Source: CAWVWF01 sp963933885
GTDB lineage: Bacteria > Bacteroidota > Bacteroidia > Flavobacteriales_C > GCA-002722245
Direction of reading: 5' to 3'
Length of the DNA: 34,941 nucleotides
Assembly: GCA_963933885.1 (NCBI GenBank)
Contig: CAWVWF010000012.1
Span: 1 to 34,941 of the forward strand
Under the pieces are notes generated by a model. It saw only the letters and a program-made list of their open reading frames with translations. It did no database searches and was not told where the DNA came from. Of this stretch, positions 25,095 through 31,904 are shown piece by piece. Each line of letters starts with the position of its first letter. Position 1 is the stretch's first letter. A program made the position numbers and the translations under genes.

Positions 25095-25964
25095 ATGAAA
25101 AAGTTAATTCATTTTTTCTCAATTTCATTATTACTGTTTTGCCTTTCTTGTGCTAAAGACGACGCAGTTTACATCGATGGAAATCAAGCTCCGCCAGACG
25201 GGACAATTGAAAATATCACCAAAGAAAATTACGTTAATAAACTTTACATCTCGGTACTTGGAAGACAGGCTACATCAACTGAATTCACAGATGGTCTTGC
25301 AATTCTAGACAAGAACAATCTAAGCACAGCCAACAGAACAGAACTAGTTGACATTGTATTATCTGACGATGCTTACTTTCATAATGAATATAGAATAATT
25401 AGAGGTGAAGTACTTAATAGTTTAGATACGATTGAAGTTCCTAATTACATTCAAATCTACAAGAATTCATTACTAACAACCAATGATCAAAATCAAAAAG
25501 ACAGGCTTAATGAAGGTCTTGTAAAATTCTACTTAATGGCAGATATTATTCCTGATCTTATTTCAGGAGCTATCAACTTTAACGATGTTCATTACCGATG
25601 TGTCTTCAATCCATTCTATGATCAAATCAACATGGGAACTGAGAACTTTGTTGTTTCCATGTATCAAAACTTCTTTTATAGATATCCCACAACTTCCGAA
25701 CTTTTAACAAGCTCCAATATGGTAAATGGGGTTCAAACGATAATGTTTTTTAAAGTTGGCCAAACCAAAGAAGACTTCATAAATTACTTCCTCGGAAGTG
25801 ATGAGTATTATGAAGGACAAATAAGACTAGCTTATTTAAGATTCATCTTCAGGGAACCAACAGACGTTGAAGCTACTTCGATGGCTGGATTGTATAAAGC
25901 TGACTTGGATTATAAAGCCATGCAAAAACGAATTTTAATTTCAGATGAATATGTTGGATTATAA
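25095..25964 (+). CDS. Lipoprotein with three R-PT-E/SDEY modules
   Basis: This 289-residue lipoprotein has a lipobox ending at Cys19 (CLSCAKDD). Three copies of a helical module are visible: about residues 46-100 (YVNKLYISVLGRQATSTEF, then LSDDAYFHNEY), 183-241 (YQNFFYRYPTTSELL, then LGSDEYYEG) and 242-289 (YLRFIFREPTDVEAT, then ISDEYVGL). The shared pattern is aromatic, R, P-T, E, then S-D-E-Y about 25-35 residues later, as in DUF4214- or DUF1549-like repeats. The next gene overlaps it by 20 bp and carries one more copy. Function is unknown; a binding or structural part of the cluster is inferred. Confidence 0.78.
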   Translation: MKKLIHFFSISLLLFCLSCAKDDAVYIDGNQAPPDGTIENITKENYVNKLYISVLGRQATSTEFTDGLAILDKNNLSTANRTELVDIVLSDDAYFHNEYRIIRGEVLNSLDTIEVPNYIQIYKNSLLTTNDQNQKDRLNEGLVKFYLMADIIPDLISGAINFNDVHYRCVFNPFYDQINMGTENFVVSMYQNFFYRYPTTSELLTSSNMVNGVQTIMFFKVGQTKEDFINYFLGSDEYYEGQIRLAYLRFIFREPTDVEATSMAGLYKADLDYKAMQKRILISDEYVGL

Positions 25965-26448
25965 ACTAAAAAATATAATACCGCTTTTTATCCTTCTACT
26001 TGTAGCTTCATGTACGAAAGACGACGTAAAACACATCTACAAAGTTGAGGATGTTGAAATAACAGAACCCGGTGCTAAAAAACCAAATGTTAAAACAAGT
26101 ACTGAATATATTTCAATTGCGTATTCAGATGTTTACGGTTCTACCATTTCAACCGACTTACTGAATGATTTAAAAAAGAACTACTTAGCCTTTGGAGATG
26201 TTGGCGTTACAGAAGATTTAATAATTAGAAACTTCTTAAACAATCCAGCTGCTCAAATCCCAAGTGTATCAGATATGAATAACGATATTAAACAATTCGT
26301 TATCGATGCTTATAAAAAAGTTTACAATCGAACTCCAAATGAATATGAACAGTGGTTTTTAACCAATCTTATTCAAAACAATTCAGATGTAACTCCTGAA
26401 GTGGTTTATTACTCATTAATGACGTCTAACGAATACCGACAATATTAA
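25945..26448 (+). CDS. Small lipoprotein with one R-PT-E/SDEY module
   Basis: The 167-residue lipoprotein has a lipobox ending in VASCTKDD. ATG codons at 25945 and 25951 both lie inside the end of the preceding gene. Its C-terminal 50 residues (AYKKVYNRTPNEYEQ, then MTSNEYRQY) repeat the module of the upstream lipoprotein. The middle is helical and not recognised. The Tat-like protein gene starts 2 bp after its stop. It probably works with both neighbours at the cell surface or in the periplasm. Confidence 0.75.
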   Translation: MNMLDYKLKNIIPLFILLLVASCTKDDVKHIYKVEDVEITEPGAKKPNVKTSTEYISIAYSDVYGSTISTDLLNDLKKNYLAFGDVGVTEDLIIRNFLNNPAAQIPSVSDMNNDIKQFVIDAYKKVYNRTPNEYEQWFLTNLIQNNSDVTPEVVYYSLMTSNEYRQY

Positions 26449-26449
26449 T

Positions 26450-27766
26450 ATGGAAAGAAGGTCATTCTTAAAGAAAGCAGGTTTAACTGCCGCTGGTGCA
26501 TTTGTTGCTCCATACATTCTTCCTTCAGGGAGATTATTTGCAGCAACTGGTAATCGTAAAGTAAACCATGTTGTATTCTGTATGTTAGCAGGAGGAATCA
26601 GAAATATAGAATCGGTTCATCAAGGAGAAAGTAACCTGATGAGTACAATGTTGAAAGACGTTGGAGGTGCTTATACAGAGAAACCAGGTTTTTTAGAGGC
26701 TTCTCAAATTTCTGCAAACCCACTAGGAAGTAAACGTTTACAAGAATATGGTTCACTTTTAAAAGAAGTAAGATTCGCTGAGGGACCAACTGGACATTAT
26801 AATGGACACATTACAGCTTTAACTGGAAGATATACAGATTCATCTTTAGATCTTCGAGCTAACCCTGACTATCCTACAATATTCGAATATTACAGAAAAC
26901 ATGCAGGGAGTTCCGCAATGAGTGCTTTAAATGCTTGGTGGATTTCAGATTCATTAGGTCCTTATCCTGCATTAAATTATAGCTCATACCCTGGATATGG
27001 TTCAACTTATGGTGCGAATTACATTCAACCTTCATCATTGATTACAACAAAGGGATATAACGCTATTGGTAATCCTTTGAATTTTACAAATGATCAAAAA
27101 TTAGCAGCAGATAAAATTAGAGGATTCTGTGATGGAAACTTCGCTTCACAATTCTCAGCTGAATCTGTAGGTGTCGTAAACTCAGCTTCAGAAAGAGAGC
27201 AATTGGATGCTTTTATAAATGAACTTTTCACAGATGGAATGAGTGGTCCAGATTTTTTAAACTGGGGTTCTGGAAATTGGGTAAATCGTGATTTAACCAA
27301 TGTTTATTACGCTGAAAAAGTATTGGAGAAATTCCAACCTGAATTGATGGTGTTGAATTTACAAGCTGTAGATATTTGCCATACTCAATTCACTTCTTAT
27401 TGCAACAATCTAGTAAAAGCAGACTGGGGTGTTTCGCACTTATGGAATCATATACAAAGTACACCTGGATTAGCGGATGATACAGTTTTGATTGTAATGC
27501 CTGAACATGGTAGAAACTTACAACCAAATACAGTAGTTGATGCATATGGTAGACCAGCATATGACCATACAAATGATGATACTTCGAGAGAAATATTTAC
27601 AATGGTTATGGGGCCAAGTGGAGTAATCAAGCAAGATTATGTGAATAGCAATTTGTATGGAGAGAGTATAGATGTAGTTCCTACTATCGCTAATTTACTA
27701 GGTTTTGATGTTGATATTCCTGCAGGTTTACTTCCAGGACAAGTATTAAATGATGTATTTATTTAA
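26450..27766 (+). CDS. Tat-like exported DUF1501/alkaline-phosphatase-superfamily protein
   Basis: The 438-residue protein opens MERRSFLKKAGLTAAG, a twin-arginine signal (R3-R4-S-F-L). The remainder follows the alkaline phosphatase/sulfatase fold: KVNHVVFCMLAGG, GHYNGHITALTGR, DTVLIVMPEHGRN, then YDHTNDDTSREIFTMVMGP and ESIDVVPTIANLLGF. It resembles DUF1501 proteins, which often neighbour DUF1800 or PSD1-type genes in Bacteroidota and Planctomycetota. No canonical sulfatase C/S-x-P-x-R nucleophile motif was found, so hydrolase activity is not assured. Confidence 0.75.
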   Translation: MERRSFLKKAGLTAAGAFVAPYILPSGRLFAATGNRKVNHVVFCMLAGGIRNIESVHQGESNLMSTMLKDVGGAYTEKPGFLEASQISANPLGSKRLQEYGSLLKEVRFAEGPTGHYNGHITALTGRYTDSSLDLRANPDYPTIFEYYRKHAGSSAMSALNAWWISDSLGPYPALNYSSYPGYGSTYGANYIQPSSLITTKGYNAIGNPLNFTNDQKLAADKIRGFCDGNFASQFSAESVGVVNSASEREQLDAFINELFTDGMSGPDFLNWGSGNWVNRDLTNVYYAEKVLEKFQPELMVLNLQAVDICHTQFTSYCNNLVKADWGVSHLWNHIQSTPGLADDTVLIVMPEHGRNLQPNTVVDAYGRPAYDHTNDDTSREIFTMVMGPSGVIKQDYVNSNLYGESIDVVPTIANLLGFDVDIPAGLLPGQVLNDVFI

Positions 27767-27776
27767 GCATAATAGC

Positions 27777-28736
27777 ATGAGATATTTATTACATATAATT
27801 CTACTTTCTGCGCTTATATCAAGTTGCGGAAAGGACGAGGCATTACCAGATAACCCATACGACAATGTTGATTATGGAAACAACAACATAACTCAAGACA
27901 GCTTAGACACTAACGGAATTATCTCCATTCATAAAGATATTTTACAACCAAGATGTTCAACTCCAGGTTGTCATGACGGCTCATTTGAACCAGATTTCAG
28001 AACTGTAATGTCATCCTACGCAACGTTAGTTTACCATCCAATATTAAAGAACAGTATTGACAGCCTTTACAAATATCGTGTTGTGCCATATGATACCAAT
28101 TCATCTGTTTTGCAAAAACGGTTAAATCTTCAAACTTTTGCGAATACAAACGATAGAATGCCTCAAGATAATATCGGTGTTGGTTTACCTCAAAAAGATC
28201 TAGATAGAATTAGTAGATGGATTGAAAACGGAGCAAAAGATTTCCAAGGTAATGTTGCTGTAATGCCAAACACAGAACCTTTATTACAATATTTCTGGAT
28301 GATTGATGGCGATGGTTACCCTGCTATATTTAGTCCATATACGGTATATTCAAATGCCGCAAACAGAATAAACCAAAACGGTTCTTCTCCAATAATTTTA
28401 GATACTGGACTTACATGCTATATGGTCCCATCTATTTCAGATGATAGCACTACTTTAGCTGACATGGAAAAAGTAAACTTAGAGATGAGTTATACTAAAG
28501 ATGATTTCTCAAATCCATTTAAAGTTATTCCCGCATCATATACTCCTGGAGCATACGAATCATGGAATAATTTATTCACGATTGACAATACATATCTTAC
28601 AGATACAATTATCTATATGAGGTATGTTATGAATGATGGTGATCATACTGCTGACACAGAATTCCCTCGACAAGATTCACCTGAATGGCACAAAACATTT
28701 TGGAGCATTTACATTATTAAAGGAAGTCACCCATGA
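27777..28736 (+). CDS. Lipoprotein with a single CX4CH haem-c site
   Basis: An ATG at 27777 starts a signal peptide with the lipobox ISSC (about residue 17); a frame extension to 27750 overlaps the previous gene and is unlikely. Residues near 60 have ILQPRCSTPGCHDGSF: Cys, four residues, Cys-His, a variant c-type haem site as in Planctomycetota-type cytochrome domains. IGVGLPQKDLDRISRWIENGA downstream is typical of those domains. The C-terminal 170 residues are beta-rich and not recognised. 319 residues. Electron transfer to the partner is inferred. Confidence 0.78.
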   Translation: MRYLLHIILLSALISSCGKDEALPDNPYDNVDYGNNNITQDSLDTNGIISIHKDILQPRCSTPGCHDGSFEPDFRTVMSSYATLVYHPILKNSIDSLYKYRVVPYDTNSSVLQKRLNLQTFANTNDRMPQDNIGVGLPQKDLDRISRWIENGAKDFQGNVAVMPNTEPLLQYFWMIDGDGYPAIFSPYTVYSNAANRINQNGSSPIILDTGLTCYMVPSISDDSTTLADMEKVNLEMSYTKDDFSNPFKVIPASYTPGAYESWNNLFTIDNTYLTDTIIYMRYVMNDGDHTADTEFPRQDSPEWHKTFWSIYIIKGSHP

Positions 28737-29170
28737 TGAAGAACATATTTTATTGTCTGGCATTTTTAAGTTTAGTTTCTTGCAAGGATGATGAATCAGA
28801 AATAACAAACACACCTCATCTCGAGTTCGTGAGTATAAGTCCATCGGCAATTACTGAATTTAAGGAAGAGGTGACTCTTGTAATAAAATATACAGATGGT
28901 GACGGCGATCTTGGTGAAAATGATCCAGATATAAAAAACCTGTTTGTAACAGATCAAAGGAATGGAGTTGAATATTCTTACCGAATACCTCAACTTTCTC
29001 CTAGTGGCTCTAATATTACAATTGAAGGAAATTTAGAAGTAGATTTAAACACTCTATCAGTTGTAGGTTCTTCCACTTCTGAGCAAGTTGTTTTCGATAT
29101 ATATATTATTGATCGTTCAGACAATCAAAGCAATACCATTAGTAGCTCTCCCATTACTGTTTCAAAGTAA
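28733..29170 (+). CDS. Small Ig-like lipoprotein
   Basis: The 145-residue lipoprotein begins MMKNIFYCLAFLSLVSCKDD with the lipobox ending in VSC. One Ig-like or cadherin-like beta domain follows, with an acidic TDGDGDLGENDPDI loop that looks able to bind calcium. ATG codons at 28733 and 28736 overlap the stop of the haem lipoprotein, so translation is coupled. It is the last gene of the envelope cluster. Confidence 0.78.
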   Translation: MMKNIFYCLAFLSLVSCKDDESEITNTPHLEFVSISPSAITEFKEEVTLVIKYTDGDGDLGENDPDIKNLFVTDQRNGVEYSYRIPQLSPSGSNITIEGNLEVDLNTLSVVGSSTSEQVVFDIYIIDRSDNQSNTISSSPITVSK

Positions 29171-29249
29171 ATATCGTGCAACTCGTCATATAATTTAAAC
29201 TTACAATAATAATTGTCGTACTTTAATCTACAAAAAACGGATTGCAACA

Positions 29250-30311
29250 ATGGGGAACGGGGCGAGAAATGTTTTGGTTGTCGATGATCACATCGAAAAC
29301 CAAATGGTGTTAAGGCAAATTTTAGATTCAATTAACGTAAGCTACGATAGTGCATCGAATGGTGAGAAAGCGCTGGACCTTATTGAGCGTAAAAAATACG
29401 CTGTAATCCTTATGGACATCAACATGCCCGGTAAAAACGGGTATGAAGTTGTGAAAACAATGCACAGCAATCAAAACCTTAATTCAGCACCTGTAATTTT
29501 CATAACAGGATCCGAAGTTAGTAAAGAAGGATTTGATAAAGGTTATGCATGTGGAGGTTCAGACTATATGGTTAAACCAGTAAATCCACGAGCAATCATT
29601 CAAAAAGTTCAATCATTCTGTGATCTTTTTGAATTACGAAATCAAGCAGTAAATGAAATCTCAAACAAATTTGATACGTTACTCGGTGAATTAAGTCATG
29701 AAATCAGAACACCTATGAATGGTATAATGGGTAATTTACAAGAATTACTAGATAGTTCAACAGTTTCGCTTGAAGATGAAAAATTACTTAGAAACATTGA
29801 AACATCTGGAAACCACCTTTTAAATCTAACCAAAAGACTAACTGATTTCTCTCCAAAAATCAAGTCGATGGAAAGAGTTTCAACAAGAATAATTCCCGAA
29901 AAACTAGTACCAAAGCAAAATAATTTGAAATTTAATTTAAAAGTCTTAATTGTTGAAGATCAAATTGTGAATCAAAAAGTTGCTACAATGATCCTTAAAA
30001 AATTTGGTTGTGACGTCACAATTGCATCTAATGGAGTTGAAGCTTTAAATGAAATGAATCAAGAAACTTTTGACTTGTTATTAATGGATATTGAAATGCC
30101 TGTAATGAACGGTTTTGAAACCATCGAAAACATCAAATTAAACTACGCTAACCTTCCAAAAATATATGCTGTTACTGCTAATTCATTGATAGCAAATGAG
30201 AATGTTTATATAGAAAAAGGCTTCGATGAATATATACTGAAGCCTCTAAATAAAAATGACCTGTTAAATACAATATTCAAAGATTTCAAGCACAAAATTG
30301 TGAAAAACTAA
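29250..30311 (+). CDS. REC-HisKA-REC phosphorelay protein without an ATPase domain
   Basis: The 353-residue soluble protein starts with a receiver domain (Asp12-Asp13, phospho-acceptor Asp56, Lys109). The dimerisation helix of a histidine kinase follows (GELSHEIRTPMNGIMG, His150). Only about 80 residues later a second receiver begins (Glu236-Asp237, Asp280 in LLMDIEMP, Lys331). The HATPase domain of about 150-200 residues that normally separates HisKA and a C-terminal REC is absent. It therefore cannot autophosphorylate and may move phosphate between receivers through His150, or it is a decayed hybrid kinase. It starts 79 bp after the envelope cluster. Confidence 0.88.
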   Translation: MGNGARNVLVVDDHIENQMVLRQILDSINVSYDSASNGEKALDLIERKKYAVILMDINMPGKNGYEVVKTMHSNQNLNSAPVIFITGSEVSKEGFDKGYACGGSDYMVKPVNPRAIIQKVQSFCDLFELRNQAVNEISNKFDTLLGELSHEIRTPMNGIMGNLQELLDSSTVSLEDEKLLRNIETSGNHLLNLTKRLTDFSPKIKSMERVSTRIIPEKLVPKQNNLKFNLKVLIVEDQIVNQKVATMILKKFGCDVTIASNGVEALNEMNQETFDLLLMDIEMPVMNGFETIENIKLNYANLPKIYAVTANSLIANENVYIEKGFDEYILKPLNKNDLLNTIFKDFKHKIVKN

Positions 30312-30344
30312 TCTTCTTGAATATCTTCATATAAATTAATTATC

Positions 30345-30668
30345 GTGGAGATTAAAGACTTACAAACAGAAGTAGATAAATGGATCAATACAATTGGAGT
30401 TCGTTACTTTAATGAGCTAACAAACATGGCGATCCTAACAGAAGAAGTTGGAGAAGTTGCAAGAATAATTTCCAGGAAATACGGCGAGCAATCCTTCAAA
30501 AAAGGAGAAGAAAATGCAGATTTAGGTGATGAATTAGCTGACGTTTTATGGGTGCTAGTGTGTTTAGCAAACCAAACCGGTGTTGATTTAGAAGATGCAC
30601 TTAAAAAAAATATTGCTAAAAAAACCAAAAGAGATATTGATAGACATCGTAATAACGACAAACTCTAA
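30345..30668 (+). CDS. MazG-like nucleotide pyrophosphohydrolase
   Basis: This 107-residue all-helical NTP pyrophosphatase cleaves a nucleoside triphosphate to the monophosphate and PPi. The metal-binding motifs are EEVGEVARI near residues 28-36 and LGDELADVLW near residues 59-68, the EExxE and ExxD set. The start is GTG at 30345; no ATG lies nearby. It is convergent with the lipoprotein at 30679 across a 10-bp gap, with no clear terminator between them. Confidence 0.88.
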   Translation: MEIKDLQTEVDKWINTIGVRYFNELTNMAILTEEVGEVARIISRKYGEQSFKKGEENADLGDELADVLWVLVCLANQTGVDLEDALKKNIAKKTKRDIDRHRNNDKL

Positions 30669-30678
30669 TTTCAATATT

Positions 30679-31368
30679 CTAGAATAACGATAAATATATA
30701 ACCGCAGCTATAGCTATTAATGTAACAATAGCAGTAACTGCTAACGCTGCTCCAACGGGACCAGCTGTCCAACCAAAGAAAACATACGTTCCAACGATCA
30801 AAGCGGCTGTAAGAACGGACAATATAAGTGTTGTGATTGGTAACCAAATCCCTTTATATTTACCTGGGTTTTTTTTAAACTGACGAATCGCTATTATAGC
30901 CATTGGAATACTTAATATTGAAAGGAACATCGATAGTAAAAAAAGTAAAGAAGCTAATCCCAGTAAATTTAACTCCTCGTCTTCAGGGGGAGCATAAGTA
31001 AATGCTTTTCGTAGTTTTTTAAACTTTCTTAGCTTACTAACTTTTTGCTTTTTAGTATTTGAGTTTTTTTGATATTTAAACTCTTCTTTTAAATTTCTAT
31101 TTTTTTTAACTGAAGAAATAAAAATCTCTGAATTATCCTGTTCTGCTTTTGAGTTTTCTATAACATTTGGAGACGTTATATCTTCAGTCTCTTCAATAAC
31201 TACATCATCTTGATGAAAAGTAACATCTTTATTAACCAACTTTTGATTGGACTTCCAATTTACGTAATACCCAGATCTAAACCTTCTTTTCTCTACAGTA
31301 CAAGAGTTAAAGCAAAAACCTACAATCAGAGTAAATAAAACGAAATTTAATATAGAATATCTTTTCAT
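30679..31368 (-). CDS. Lipoprotein with C-terminal membrane segments
   Basis: The 229-residue protein has a lipobox ending in NSC (about residue 22) followed by KRRFRSGYYVNWKSNQK, a basic stretch seen at the start of a group of Bacteroidota lipoproteins of unknown role. A charged, low-complexity middle rich in Lys (residues 90-120) follows. The last 95 residues hold three hydrophobic segments with a DUF4190-like pattern (IAIRQFKKNPGKYKG between segments). A lipid anchor plus transmembrane helices is unusual. No function can be given. Confidence 0.7.
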   Translation of the reverse strand: MKRYSILNFVLFTLIVGFCFNSCTVEKRRFRSGYYVNWKSNQKLVNKDVTFHQDDVVIEETEDITSPNVIENSKAEQDNSEIFISSVKKNRNLKEEFKYQKNSNTKKQKVSKLRKFKKLRKAFTYAPPEDEELNLLGLASLLFLLSMFLSILSIPMAIIAIRQFKKNPGKYKGIWLPITTLILSVLTAALIVGTYVFFGWTAGPVGAALAVTAIVTLIAIAAVIYLSLF

Positions 31369-31437
31369 ACGATTACTTGACTTTAAATAACACCTTTGGT
31401 TGCTTCTATGCTTTTAAAAAGATAAACACTAATATAT

Positions 31438-31468
31438 AAAAAAGCCCCTTCAAATAATGAAGAGGCTT
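31438..31468 (-). terminator. Minus-strand terminator of a possible small RNA
   Basis: A 10-bp stem with one mismatch (AAGCCCCTTC against its partner) has a 7-nt loop and a six-base U-tract when read on the minus strand. No annotated minus-strand gene ends here; the chitinase has its own terminator farther upstream. Confidence 0.75.
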
Positions 31469-31530
31469 CTTTAAACTTAATAAACCTGTTACTGCTAGAG
31501 TATAGCTCACTTAATCTCATCGTAACTTCT
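31440..31530 (-). ncRNA. Candidate small RNA of about 90 nt
   Basis: On the minus strand an exact -7 box (31535-31542) is followed after about 70 nt by a full intrinsic terminator at 31438-31468. The span between is gene-free. This would give a transcript of about 90 nt. The -33 TTG is absent and no known RNA family was recognised, so this remains a candidate. Confidence 0.35.
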
Positions 31531-31534
31531 TTTG

Positions 31535-31542
31535 CAAACCTA
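31535..31542 (-). promoter_or_regulatory. Candidate -7 element of the small RNA
   Basis: TAGGTTTG on the minus strand fits TAnnTTTG exactly, with start of transcription expected near 31530. It has no TTG at -33. Confidence 0.4.
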
Positions 31543-31558
31543 CCTGAAATAATAATTC

Positions 31559-31821
31559 TATATGCTTATCCGCAACTTTACCCAAAGCAGTTTATGATCT
31601 ATTAGGTTTAGCCCCTTAACTACCCGATTCTCGCGCGTCATGTTCCGTAGGACATGCGTGTGTATTTACAATCGCGTCTCCAGACGCTTTTTTTTAAAGT
31701 TAAATTAAAAATCAGACGCTATGAGCCTCTTGATCCCTTTTGGCAAAGAGGTGATGTTGTTGGGTGATTATATATAAAGAAAAGCCTTGGGTAAAGAAGC
31801 GGATAAGCGGATAAGCATATA
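31559..31821. mobile_element. 263-bp MITE-like element with terminal inverted repeats
   Basis: The left end (31559-31585) and right end (31787-31821) are inverted copies. Read inward-out the right end is TTGGGTAAAG, AA, GCGGATAAGC, then GGATAAGC again and ATATA; the left end gives the same with TT in place of AA and without the second GGATAAGC. The 8-bp unit has thus been duplicated at the right end. The interior has no gene but several hairpins. It fills most of the 536-bp gap between 31369 and 31904. No clear target duplication was found. Confidence 0.6.
31674..31695 (+). terminator. Plus-strand terminator inside the MITE-like element
   Basis: A GCGTC-TCCA-GACGC stem is followed by eight T residues. 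No plus-strand gene precedes it within the element, so it may stop read-through or end a short unseen transcript. Confidence 0.65.
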
Positions 31822-31853
31822 ATGCTATTAATACTCATAACGCTGTTCTAAAT

Positions 31854-31884
31854 AAAAAAGGCTGATTACAAGTAATCAGCCTTT
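31854..31884 (-). terminator. Terminator after the chitinase gene
   Basis: A 13-bp perfect stem (arms 31857-31869 and 31872-31884) is followed by a U-tract on the minus strand. It lies 20 bp past the chitinase stop. Confidence 0.9.
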
Positions 31885-31904
31885 AGAAGTAGTTAAATGT
31901 AATT

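Noticed and set aside
31383..31520. Short minus-strand frame of 45 codons starting ATG
   Set aside because: It runs straight through a strong intrinsic terminator and has no recognisable domain; a small RNA explains the region better.
31559..31821. Possible CRISPR or tandem array because of GGATAAGC repeats
   Set aside because: Only two adjacent 8-bp units exist and there are no spacers; the inverted ends explain it.
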